This document shows, one piece after another, positions 26,486-34,602 of a stretch of DNA of 64,000 nt. The notes under the pieces were generated by a model that saw only the letters and a program-made list of their open reading frames with translations, was not told where the DNA came from and did not search any database. Origin of the DNA: Bermanella sp044597725 (GTDB lineage Bacteria > Pseudomonadota > Gammaproteobacteria > Pseudomonadales > Oceanobacteraceae); the NCBI RefSeq assembly GCF_044597725.1, contig NZ_CP139003.1:1116001-1180000 (forward strand), read 5' to 3'. The stretch's first letter is position 1; each line of letters begins with the position of its first letter. The position numbers and the translations under genes are program-made.

Positions 26486-27032
26486 TCGTAGTGCGGCCGG
26501 AGCCCTAGCGACCCCGCAATTAGGTTTTGCTTATCCTCCACGTTTTCCGAGAATCATCCATAGTCTCACGGACGCTGCCAGTACATCCATGTAAGCTCGC
26601 ATTCGCCATCCCTGGCTCATGACGCCGCTCGCTTTATGAATAATCCTCGAAAATCGTAAGTTTTAATTCAGCAAAGATTAATCGTATTGATTCCTTAAGT
26701 AGTGCGGCCGGAGCCGCAGGCGACCCCCGCAATTTGGGGTTTTTCAATACCGCTTCGGTTTTTAAACCCGCCGGATTTCCAAAAACGAATCCTAGTCTCG
26801 CAAACGCCGCAAGTATGTCCCTATAGGCTCGCGCGTGCCATGGATGGCACGCGCGAGCCTATAGGGACATATTCACGGCGTCCGTGAGACTACGGACAAC
26901 TTTCGGAAAGCGTAAGCAGTATCGAAAGCCCCCTTTGCGGGGGTCGCTAGGGCTCCGGCCGCACTACGGAAAGCGTAAGCGGTATCGAATATCCCCATTG
27001 CGGGGGTCGCTGGGGCTCCGGTCGCACTACTG
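26486..27032. repeat. Intergenic GC-rich repeat mosaic, copy 2
   Basis: This non-coding mosaic uses the same modules as 13153-13775. Module A is forward at 26489-26522 and 26698-26740 (AGTAGTGCGGCCGGAGCCG is identical to 13221-13239) and inverted at 26936-26967 and 26999-27030. Module B (TAGTCTCACGGACGC...) lies at 26561-26640 and inverted at 26871-26895. Module C (CCGCCGGAT... AAAAACGAATCCTAG) lies at 26769-26795. The centre is a long palindrome at 26814-26871. The 627 bp from 26447 to 27073 contain no supportable protein-coding gene. Arrangement in facing pairs suggests an accreting non-autonomous element rather than a simple duplication. Confidence 0.85.
26814..26871. repeat. 58-bp palindrome inside mosaic copy 2
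   Basis: Two 28-bp arms (26814-26841 and 26844-26871) are exact reverse complements around a 2-bp GG centre. Each arm includes CTATAGGCTCGCGCGTGCCAT. Outside them about 27 bp on each side remain partly complementary, so the whole could form a cruciform or long hairpin RNA. Confidence 0.93.
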
Positions 27033-27197
27033 GAAACGTCTCAAATCGTCCCAAAAATAGACCAATCGCGTCGATCCTAAAACCCATACAACAAGAGTGC
27101 GATTTTGTACTGTTTCATATTCCCAAAATGTCTAAGAGCACACCCCTGAGAATACCGTGAACTCTGGCTCAAACTCATACTTTTAACATTTCTTTCC

Positions 27198-27226
27198 TTG
27201 CAAACTGTGCGGTCTGTTTCTATAGT
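27198..27226 (+). promoter_or_regulatory. Promoter of the mra/dcw cluster
   Basis: TTGCAA, a 17-bp spacer and TATAGT, a good sigma-70 pair, lie 72 bp upstream of mraZ and just ahead of the MraZ operator. A start near 27233 would place the operator inside the first 40 bases of the transcript. Confidence 0.65.
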
Positions 27227-27245
27227 GTGCAAAAGTGTAGTTTTG

Positions 27246-27270
27246 TGGGTAAATGTGGGTAATTGTGAGT
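27246..27270 (+). promoter_or_regulatory. MraZ operator (three TGGGT-type repeats)
   Basis: TGGGT-N5-TGGGT-N5-TGAGT occurs at 10-bp spacing, matching the direct-repeat pattern bound by MraZ in other bacteria (TGGGN repeats separated by 5 bp). It lies between the apparent promoter and mraZ, so autorepression of the whole division cluster is inferred. Confidence 0.8.
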
Positions 27271-27297
27271 CTTTAGACTAAACAGGGCGCAAAAATC

Positions 27298-27753
27298 ATG
27301 TTCCGAGGCGTGCATAATATCAATCTTGATGCGAAAGGCCGTATGGCTGTGCCCGCCCGCTATCGCCAATTGTTGCATGAGAGTAACAATGGCGCCTTGG
27401 TTGTGACGATTGATACTGAGGAGCGTTGTTTACTCGTTTACCCGCTTCAAGAATGGGAGCCCATTCAAGCCAAGCTCGAAGCCTTGCCTAGTTTCAACCC
27501 TGCTGCCCGACGCATTCAGCGTCTCATAATTGGTCATGCCACGGATGTGGATATGGATGCAAATGGACGAGTGCTGTTGCCCAGTCCTTTACGTGAATAT
27601 GCGGGTTTAAATAAAAAGGTTGTGATGATGGGGCAGGGAAATAAATTTGAACTCTGGGATGAAGATCATTGGAGTGAGTGCCGTCAGGTTTACCTTGAGG
27701 CCATGAAAAATGATACCGATATGCCCGATGAACTGATGAATATATCCCTATGA
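27298..27753 (+). CDS. mraZ: Transcriptional regulator MraZ
   Basis: MraZ is an AbrB-like swapped-hairpin DNA-binding protein that forms rings and represses the mra/dcw operon. The 151 residues contain two copies of the fold, each with the DxxGR motif: DAKGRMAVPARY near residue 11 and DANGRVLLPSPLREY near 85. ATG 27298 is the first start and the chain matches the family from MFRGV. Its stop overlaps rsmH by 4 bp (ATGA). The direct-repeat operator lies 28 bp upstream. Confidence 0.97.
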   Translation: MFRGVHNINLDAKGRMAVPARYRQLLHESNNGALVVTIDTEERCLLVYPLQEWEPIQAKLEALPSFNPAARRIQRLIIGHATDVDMDANGRVLLPSPLREYAGLNKKVVMMGQGNKFELWDEDHWSECRQVYLEAMKNDTDMPDELMNISL

Positions 27754-28676
27754 GTAAACATATAACCGTTTTATTACATGAAGCCGTAGACGCTTTACAG
27801 CAAGACCCTAGCGGTGTTTATGTTGATTGTACCTTTGGTCGTGGTGGTCATAGCCGTTTACTGTTGAGTCAACTAGCGGACGACGGTTTACTGCTGGGGA
27901 TTGATAAAGACCCTAGGGCGATTGCCACTGGTAAAGAATTGGAACAAGAAGATGGGCGCTTTCGAATTTGTCATGGTTCTTTTGCGCAAATGCCTGAGTT
28001 TGTTGCTACCCATGCGCCTGGTCGCAAAGTAGCAGGTATTTTGATGGATTTGGGTGTGAGTAGTCCACAGTTAGATGAAGCAGAGCGTGGTTTTAGCTTT
28101 ATGCAAGATGGTCCGTTGGATATGCGAATGAATACGGATGCGGGTCAAACAGCTGCCCAATGGATAGCCACGGCAAAAGAAGAAGATATAGCCGATGTGT
28201 TTTACCAGTATGGTGAAGAGCGTTGTAGTCGACGATTGGCGAGAGCCATTGTTGAACGTCGCAAAATTGAACCATTTGAGCGCACGCTTGATTTAGCAGA
28301 AGTTATTAAAGAGGCGCATCCTCGTTGGGAAAAAAATAAACACCCTGCGACGCGTTGTTTTCAGGCCATGCGAATCTTTTTAAATAATGAACTGGGTGAT
28401 TTGCAGCAAGCGTTATCCGATTCGGTTGAATTGTTGCAGAAAGGTGGTCGCCTTGTGGTTATCAGTTTCCATTCGTTGGAAGACCGTATGGTGAAACGCT
28501 TTATTAGGGATAAAGAAAAAGGGCCGCAGTTACCGCCGGATATTCCTATTCAAGAAGCGGATTTCCCCAGAGAAATAAAGCACATAGGCAAAGCGATTAA
28601 AGCGAGTAAAGACGAAGTAAACGAAAATGTACGTTCTCGCAGTGCCATTATGCGAATTGCAGAAAAGCTTGTATAG
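27750..28676 (+). CDS. rsmH: 16S rRNA (cytosine(1402)-N4)-methyltransferase RsmH (MraW)
   Basis: RsmH methylates N4 of C1402, the same nucleotide that RsmI (25208-26050) 2'-O-methylates; both genes lie within 3 kb here. The 308 residues show the S-adenosylmethionine site YVDCTFGRGGHSRLLL near 23-38, ILMDLGVSSPQLD near 97-109 and the C-terminal VISFHSLEDRMVKRF. It is the second gene of the mra cluster, overlapping mraZ, and is followed 7 bp later by the ftsL GTG start. Confidence 0.97.
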   Translation: MSKHITVLLHEAVDALQQDPSGVYVDCTFGRGGHSRLLLSQLADDGLLLGIDKDPRAIATGKELEQEDGRFRICHGSFAQMPEFVATHAPGRKVAGILMDLGVSSPQLDEAERGFSFMQDGPLDMRMNTDAGQTAAQWIATAKEEDIADVFYQYGEERCSRRLARAIVERRKIEPFERTLDLAEVIKEAHPRWEKNKHPATRCFQAMRIFLNNELGDLQQALSDSVELLQKGGRLVVISFHSLEDRMVKRFIRDKEKGPQLPPDIPIQEADFPREIKHIGKAIKASKDEVNENVRSRSAIMRIAEKLV

Positions 28677-28683
28677 GTGTGAT

Positions 28684-28944
28684 GTGGGTAAAGGACTGGT
28701 CGCTATTGGCTTGTTGTTAAATGCTTTGTTGGTTGTGTTAGTGAGTTTCCACAACCGAGAACTTGCCCATGAATGGCAGGCTTTGGGTGAAACCCATGAT
28801 CAGTTGCAGGAAAATTATGGTCGTTTGATGTTGGAGTACAGTACGTTGGCCGCTCCCAGTCGTGTTGAATTCATTGCACGACAAACACTAGGAATGGATT
28901 TTCCCGATAAAAGTAACACTCAGGTGATAGAACTGAATGAATAA
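28684..28944 (+). CDS. ftsL: Cell division protein FtsL
   Basis: FtsL is a short bitopic division protein that pairs with FtsB and FtsQ and helps activate FtsWI. The chosen GTG start gives 86 residues: a short cytoplasmic end, one membrane helix (LVAIGLLLNALLVVLVSFH, about residues 5-23), then a coiled-coil region and the C-terminal motif VEFIARQTLGMDFP. An in-frame ATG at 28627 lies 50 bp inside rsmH and would place 19 extra residues before the helix; pseudomonad FtsL is somewhat longer than 86, so this remains possible. It overlaps ftsI by 8 bp. Confidence 0.88.
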   Translation: MGKGLVAIGLLLNALLVVLVSFHNRELAHEWQALGETHDQLQENYGRLMLEYSTLAAPSRVEFIARQTLGMDFPDKSNTQVIELNE

Positions 28945-30673
28945 CAAAAACCAATATGCAAATTCAGCCGATAGCCCTTGGCGTCATTATTTAGTAATGA
29001 CGTTAGGCGTTTTGCTGTTTGTGTTATTGGCTGGTCGTTTGGTTCAACTACAGGTTTTTGAGCAAGACTTTTTGCAAATTGAAGGTGATAAGCGAACGGT
29101 TCGTGATCAAGAAATACACGCCTATCGGGGCATGATTGTTGATCGAAACAATGAGCCATTAGCTGTGAGTACTCCGGTTAAGAGTATTTGGGTAAATCCG
29201 CAGCTTTTTCTAAAAGATGCCGAAGGTTTGAACAACAATATTACCTTGTTAGCGAAACATTTATCGACCTCAAAACATACGGTTCACCAGCGTATTATTG
29301 CAAACAAGCATAAGGAATTTATTTATTTAGAGCGTCATCTGTCACCACTTCATGCTCGACAAATTGAGGCTTTGCGTTTACCTGGTGTGGGAGTGCAGCA
29401 AGAATTTAAACGTTTCTACCCAGCCGGTGAGGTTGCTAGCCATGTTGTTGGTTTTACCAATATTGATGAGCAGGGTATCGAAGGTGTTGAATTAGCATTT
29501 GATGAATATCTACAGGGTGCATCAGGTAAAGGGCGAATTGTTAAAGATAGGTTAGGTCGTTTAATTAAAGATTTGGGTGTTATTGAGCCGGCACAGCCCG
29601 GAAATGAATTGGTTTTAAGTTTAGATTTACGTTTACAGTATCAGGCGTATCGGGAATTAAAAGCAGCTGTTAAGCAGCACGGTGCTGAAGCGGGTTCGCT
29701 GGTTATGGTGGATGTGAAAACAGGTGAAATTTTGGCGTTAGTTAATCAGCCAGCATTTAATCCAAATAACCGAATAGAGATTCGTGCCGATGCGGTGCGT
29801 AATCGTGTGGCCACGGACATGTTTGAGCCCGGTTCTACTGTGAAACCATTTACCGTGGTAGCGGCTTTAACACAAGGTTATGTTGAATTGGGCACCGAAA
29901 TAAATACCCATCCAGGTTTTATGCGTGTAGGCGGTAAAACGATACGGGATCATCGTGATTATGGGCGGCTTGATATAACCGGCATTTTAACGAAATCGAG
30001 CAATATTGGTGTGAGTAAATTAGCTCTTCAAATGGGAGGAGATAATTTATGGGATTTTTACCAGAGTTTAGGGTTTGGTCAGCCTATTGGGTTGGGTTTG
30101 CCCGGTGAGAATGGCGGTAAGATATCTATATCAGGCAGTAATTGGAGTGCGTTAAAAACAGCAACTATGTCTTATGGATATGGTTTGGCTGTTACGCCAT
30201 TGCAACTTGCTCAAGCTTATCAGGTGCTGGCTAATAATGGTGTCAAAATGCCACTTAGCTTAGTGAAGCAAGACAACCCTCAGGGAGAACGCATTATTCC
30301 TGAAAAAATTGCTCAACAGGTTGTGTCCATGTTAGAGACGGTTGTTGGGCCAACGGGTACAGCAAGACGTGCACAGGTTGATGGTTATCGAGTAGCAGGC
30401 AAAACGGGCACGGTACACAAGGTTGGTGCTGGCGGTTATCAAGATGAAAGTTATTTAGCATTATTCGCTGGGCTTGCACCCTCTAATAACCCGAGAGTGG
30501 CTACAGTTATTGTTATTGATGAGCCAGCCGGACGAGAGTATTACGGCGGCGAAGTGGCTGCGCCTGTTTTTTCTCGTGTTACACAGGCAAGTTTACGTAT
30601 GTTAAATGTCGAGCCGACTGTTTTTGATCGCTCGGTATTAGCGAACCAACTTATTGTGAAGGAGGGGATATGA
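28937..30673 (+). CDS. ftsI: Peptidoglycan D,D-transpeptidase FtsI (PBP3)
   Basis: FtsI cross-links septal peptidoglycan as partner of the glycosyltransferase FtsW. The 578-residue chain has a membrane helix near residues 18-38, a PBP dimerisation domain and a transpeptidase domain. Active-site boxes are Ser300-x-x-Lys303 in GSTVKPF, SSN at 354-356 and KTG in VAGKTGTVHKVG near 487. Upstream neighbour ftsL overlaps by 8 bp and murE by 4 bp downstream. Nothing is missing; the C-terminal tail after the KTG box is of ordinary length. Confidence 0.97.
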   Translation: MNNKNQYANSADSPWRHYLVMTLGVLLFVLLAGRLVQLQVFEQDFLQIEGDKRTVRDQEIHAYRGMIVDRNNEPLAVSTPVKSIWVNPQLFLKDAEGLNNNITLLAKHLSTSKHTVHQRIIANKHKEFIYLERHLSPLHARQIEALRLPGVGVQQEFKRFYPAGEVASHVVGFTNIDEQGIEGVELAFDEYLQGASGKGRIVKDRLGRLIKDLGVIEPAQPGNELVLSLDLRLQYQAYRELKAAVKQHGAEAGSLVMVDVKTGEILALVNQPAFNPNNRIEIRADAVRNRVATDMFEPGSTVKPFTVVAALTQGYVELGTEINTHPGFMRVGGKTIRDHRDYGRLDITGILTKSSNIGVSKLALQMGGDNLWDFYQSLGFGQPIGLGLPGENGGKISISGSNWSALKTATMSYGYGLAVTPLQLAQAYQVLANNGVKMPLSLVKQDNPQGERIIPEKIAQQVVSMLETVVGPTGTARRAQVDGYRVAGKTGTVHKVGAGGYQDESYLALFAGLAPSNNPRVATVIVIDEPAGREYYGGEVAAPVFSRVTQASLRMLNVEPTVFDRSVLANQLIVKEGI

Positions 30674-32136
30674 TTGAAATTAAGTCTTCTCTAAGCAGTT
30701 TACTTGGCGAGCAATGTCCTTTTTCAACGCCGTTATGTGATCGCATTTTCAACCACATTTGTTTTGATAGTCGCAAAGTGGGTAAAAATGACTTGATGCT
30801 GGTATTGCCGTCAGTATCCGGTAACGAAGAACGTTATATAGAACAAGCGTTGAATAGCGGTGCAAGTTTAGTTGTCGGCGCGCAAGAATATCACCACGAC
30901 CACTACATTCAACACAAAGATGCAATGGCATTGGCTGCACTTGTTTTAAACCAAGTATATAAAGATCCAACCAATTTATTGGATGTGATAGGTGTTACAG
31001 GCACCAATGGAAAATCATCGGTTACATTTTATGTGGCTCAGCTACTGGACGCACTAGGTAAGCCAAGTGCCGTTATGGGTACGCTTGGTTATGGTCATTG
31101 GGATAACCTAAAAGAGACGGGTATGACAACCTTACCTTTACCCGATTTGTACCAATCTATGGCGGAGCTGGCAGCTCAGTATCAAGCTGTGGCAATGGAA
31201 GTTTCAAGTCATGGTCTTGATCAAAATCGGCTTTCTGGTATCAAGTTCCATGGCGCTGTATTTACTAACTTAAGTCGTGATCATTTGGATTATCACGGTG
31301 ATATGGATCATTATTTTGCGGCTAAACAAAAATTGTTTATGTGGCCAGAGTTACACTTTGTCGTTATTAATGGTGATGACGATTATGGTCAGCAGTTGTT
31401 ACAAACCGCGGCAAAAAACAATGTTCTCGGTTTAAGCTATGGTCGGCACCCTGATAATGATCTGATGTTTGAGATAAAGTCAGTGCTTTCTAACGGTGCT
31501 GAAGTCGAGTTTAGATATCACGGTAAATCATGTGCTACCACGGTTGAACTCTATGGTGAATTTAATATTTATAATTGTGCTGCAGCCGTTGCGGTGGCAC
31601 TTGCGTCTAACTATGACTTTGAAAGCGTAGTTAATGCTACAGCAAGTATAAAACCCGTAAAAGGTCGCATGGAGTTGGTCTCTACCGGTAGAAGTGATGA
31701 GCCCACGGTGCTGGTTGATTATGCGCATACGCCAGATGCAGTAACGCAATTACTTAAAGCCGCAAAGCAACATTGTAAAGGTAAGTTGATTACCGTTGTT
31801 GGTTGTGGTGGTGACCGTGATAGAGGCAAGCGTCCGCTTATGGCACAAGCGGCGGTAGACAGCTCGGACCATGTTATTTTTACTAATGATAATCCTCGTA
31901 CTGAATCGCCCCAGCAAATCGTATCCGATATGGTCAAAGGTCTCAAAGCGCAATATCAAATTGAACTAGACCGAAAACATGCAATCGAACTAGCGGTTCA
32001 AATGGCCAGCCCCAGTGATGTTATTGTTATTGCGGGTAAGGGGCATGAAGAGTATCAAGATATTCAAAACGTCAAACATTCATTTAGTGATCAAGTAACG
32101 GCCTACCAGGCATTATTAAGTAGGGAGCAATTATGA
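30670..32136 (+). CDS. murE: UDP-MurNAc-tripeptide synthetase (meso-DAP adding)
   Basis: MurE adds the third residue to UDP-MurNAc-L-Ala-D-Glu. The 488 residues contain the ATP loop GVTGTNGKSS near 112-121, the catalytic-Lys region EVSSHGLDQ and the DNPR motif (TNDNPRTESPQQI near 407) characteristic of meso-diaminopimelate specificity rather than lysine. This supports a Gram-negative peptidoglycan. The start ATG 30670 overlaps the ftsI stop (ATGA), and the stop overlaps murF by 4 bp. Confidence 0.97.
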   Translation: MIEIKSSLSSLLGEQCPFSTPLCDRIFNHICFDSRKVGKNDLMLVLPSVSGNEERYIEQALNSGASLVVGAQEYHHDHYIQHKDAMALAALVLNQVYKDPTNLLDVIGVTGTNGKSSVTFYVAQLLDALGKPSAVMGTLGYGHWDNLKETGMTTLPLPDLYQSMAELAAQYQAVAMEVSSHGLDQNRLSGIKFHGAVFTNLSRDHLDYHGDMDHYFAAKQKLFMWPELHFVVINGDDDYGQQLLQTAAKNNVLGLSYGRHPDNDLMFEIKSVLSNGAEVEFRYHGKSCATTVELYGEFNIYNCAAAVAVALASNYDFESVVNATASIKPVKGRMELVSTGRSDEPTVLVDYAHTPDAVTQLLKAAKQHCKGKLITVVGCGGDRDRGKRPLMAQAAVDSSDHVIFTNDNPRTESPQQIVSDMVKGLKAQYQIELDRKHAIELAVQMASPSDVIVIAGKGHEEYQDIQNVKHSFSDQVTAYQALLSREQL

Positions 32137-33488
32137 TTGGTGTAACACGTTTAGCAGATGTAGCTGAGTTTCTACCTGCAAAGCACCGTGGCGCCAATGT
32201 GCCGTTTCAATCTGTGAGTACCGATACCCGTACGTTGCAATCAGGTGATTTATTTGTTGCTTTAGTTGGTGAACGGTTTGATGGCCATGAATATGTTCAG
32301 CAAGCTATTGATAAAGGCGCAAGTGCGGTACTTATTAGCAAAAACATGGATGTGAGCGTACCTTTTTTACAGGTTGCTGATACCACCAAGGCGTTAGGTC
32401 GTTTAGCGCACTTTAATCGATTAAAGTTTGAAAATCCGATTATTGCGATTACTGGTAGCAGTGGCAAGACCACGGTAAAAGGCATGATGGCAACACTGCT
32501 CAGACAGCAAAATGAAGTCTTAGTCACACGTGGTAACCTTAATAACCACATTGGTGTGCCATTAACCCTGTTACGTTTAAACGATAAAGACGACTATGCC
32601 GTTATTGAAATGGGGGCCAGTGGTGTAGGTGAAATTGCTTATACCAGTGAATTGGTTAAGCCCTCGGTTTCTATTTTAACGAATGCGGAGTCCGCTCACT
32701 TAGAAGGGTTTGGTAGTTTAGATGCCATTGTTGAAACCAAGGGTGAAATAATTGATGCCTTAGATGAAACAGGTATCGCGGTTTTAAATGCCGATAGTCC
32801 ACATTTTTTACGCTGGAAGAAACGCGCAGGAAATCGTCGGGTAATCAGTTTTGGTATAGACAGTAGTGCAGATATTCGCGCTGAGAGTATCGAAGTCGAT
32901 AAACAGGGCTGCTGTCAGTTTGAGCTTATTATAGGTGAGCTAAAACAAACCGTTAAATTAGCGGTGATGGGAAAGCATAATGTCATGAACGCTTTAGCCT
33001 GTGCAGCGGCTTGTCACGGGTTGGATATGCCCATTGGTTTAATCGCTTCTGGCTTAGCGGCATTTGAAGGTGTTGAAGGTCGCTTGTTAGAGAAAGCGGG
33101 TATCAATCAATGTACAGTGATTGATGATAGCTACAATGCAAATCCTGCTTCAGTAAGGGCTGCAATGGATGTCCTTGCAAGTCGATCTGGGCATCGCATT
33201 TTTATATTAGGTGATATGGCAGAGCTGGGCGTAGAAACACAATTAGCTCATGCTGAAATGGGCGCTTATGCGCGAGAAGCAAACATTGATGAGTTTTTTG
33301 CGCTCGGTGAGTTTAGTCGTCAAGCCGCCGATGCTTTTGGTGATGGTGCTCACTGGTTTGCAAATCATGAAAGTTTGGTTCGTTTTTTAAAAACGAAACT
33401 TAATGAAAATGTCACTGTGTTAGTAAAAGGATCACGCAGCTCACATATGGATAGAGTCGTGAACGACATAGTTAATAAAGATAATTAA
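32133..33488 (+). CDS. murF: UDP-MurNAc-tripeptide-D-alanyl-D-alanine ligase
   Basis: MurF adds D-Ala-D-Ala to complete the UDP-MurNAc-pentapeptide. In 451 residues it shows the substrate-binding start SVSTDTRTLQSGDLFVAL near 29-46, the ATP loop AITGSSGKTTVKGM near 106-119, NNHIGVPLTLL near 138 and VIDDSYNANPASVRAA near 330. It uses the D-Ala-D-Ala that DdlB, encoded about 6 kb downstream, makes. ATG 32133 overlaps the end of murE. A 20-bp gap separates it from mraY. Confidence 0.97.
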   Translation: MIGVTRLADVAEFLPAKHRGANVPFQSVSTDTRTLQSGDLFVALVGERFDGHEYVQQAIDKGASAVLISKNMDVSVPFLQVADTTKALGRLAHFNRLKFENPIIAITGSSGKTTVKGMMATLLRQQNEVLVTRGNLNNHIGVPLTLLRLNDKDDYAVIEMGASGVGEIAYTSELVKPSVSILTNAESAHLEGFGSLDAIVETKGEIIDALDETGIAVLNADSPHFLRWKKRAGNRRVISFGIDSSADIRAESIEVDKQGCCQFELIIGELKQTVKLAVMGKHNVMNALACAAACHGLDMPIGLIASGLAAFEGVEGRLLEKAGINQCTVIDDSYNANPASVRAAMDVLASRSGHRIFILGDMAELGVETQLAHAEMGAYAREANIDEFFALGEFSRQAADAFGDGAHWFANHESLVRFLKTKLNENVTVLVKGSRSSHMDRVVNDIVNKDN

Positions 33489-33508
33489 ATACACTTGGGG
33501 AAACAGAC

Positions 33509-34591
33509 ATGTTGCTTTGGTTAGGTGAGTTTTTGCAGCAGTTCCATACAGGGTTTGCTGTTGTCAATTACTTATCGTTAAGAGCGATTTTCGCAACAGT
33601 AACGGCATTAGTTATCGGTCTTTGGGCCGGGCCTTTTGTTATTCGTAAATTACAAGAAAAGCAAATTGGTCAGTCGGTACGTGACGATGGCCCACAATCT
33701 CATTTAAGCAAAGCAGGTACACCCACGATGGGTGGCACACTAATTTTATTAGGTGTTGCTGTTAGTACTTTGTTGTGGGGCGATTTAAGTAATCATTATG
33801 TTTGGACTGTCTTGCTGGTAACACTTGCAACAGGTTTAGTTGGTTTTGTGGATGATTACCGCAAAGTAGTGCAGAAAAACTCACGGGGGTTGCCAGCTAA
33901 ATGGAAGATGTTTTGGCAAAGCCTTATTGCTTTATCAGCAGGCATATTTTTATATGTGACGGCGGCGACCCCTGCAGAAACGACATTAATCGTGCCGTTT
34001 TTTAAAGAAGTAACGATCGAACTTGGTTTGTTTTATATCGTACTAACTTATTTGGTTATTGTTGGTTCGAGTAATGCTGTTAATTTAACCGATGGTTTGG
34101 ATGGTTTGGCAATTCTACCCACGGTGATGGTAGGAGGAGCACTAGGTGCCTGTGCGTACTTAGTGGGTAATGTGAACTTTGCCGATTACCTATTTTTACC
34201 TTACATCGAAGGATCGGGAGAAGTAGCGATTTTTTGCGGAGCCCTTGTTGGTGCAGGTATTGGCTTTTTATGGTTTAACACCTATCCAGCCCAAGTTTTC
34301 ATGGGAGATGTTGGTTCGTTAGCCTTGGGTGCCGCATTGGGTGTGCTGGCTGTTATTGTACGCCAAGAAATCTTGCTGTTCATTATGGGCGGCATTTTTG
34401 TAGCGGAAACGGTGAGTGTTATTTTGCAAGTTGCATCTTTCAAAATGACAGGTAAACGAATTTTTCGTATGGCACCGTTACATCATCATTTTGAATTAAA
34501 AGGCTGGCCAGAACCCCGTGTGATTGTACGGTTTTGGATTATTACATTAATGTTGGTCTTAATTGGTTTAGCGACTCTCAAAATACGTTAA
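33509..34591 (+). CDS. mraY: Phospho-N-acetylmuramoyl-pentapeptide transferase
   Basis: MraY transfers phospho-MurNAc-pentapeptide to undecaprenyl phosphate, giving lipid I at the inner membrane. The 360-residue polytopic protein has about ten membrane helices and the family motifs AGTPTMGG near residue 70, DDYRKV near 115, NAVNLTDGLDGLA near 190 and the cytoplasmic APLHHHFELKGWPEPRVI near 320-337. A GGGGAAAC stretch precedes ATG 33509. Its stop lies 11 bp before the murD GTG. Confidence 0.97.
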   Translation: MLLWLGEFLQQFHTGFAVVNYLSLRAIFATVTALVIGLWAGPFVIRKLQEKQIGQSVRDDGPQSHLSKAGTPTMGGTLILLGVAVSTLLWGDLSNHYVWTVLLVTLATGLVGFVDDYRKVVQKNSRGLPAKWKMFWQSLIALSAGIFLYVTAATPAETTLIVPFFKEVTIELGLFYIVLTYLVIVGSSNAVNLTDGLDGLAILPTVMVGGALGACAYLVGNVNFADYLFLPYIEGSGEVAIFCGALVGAGIGFLWFNTYPAQVFMGDVGSLALGAALGVLAVIVRQEILLFIMGGIFVAETVSVILQVASFKMTGKRIFRMAPLHHHFELKGWPEPRVIVRFWIITLMLVLIGLATLKIR

Positions 34592-34602
34592 AAGGAATGC
34601 AT

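Noticed and set aside
26702..26887. 61-codon forward open frame after rnpB
   Set aside because: It lies across the second repeat mosaic and the long palindrome; no coding features.
28627..28683. Longer ftsL starting inside rsmH
   Set aside because: Would put 19 residues of rsmH-frame sequence before the helix; the GTG at 28684 is simpler, though the longer form is not excluded.
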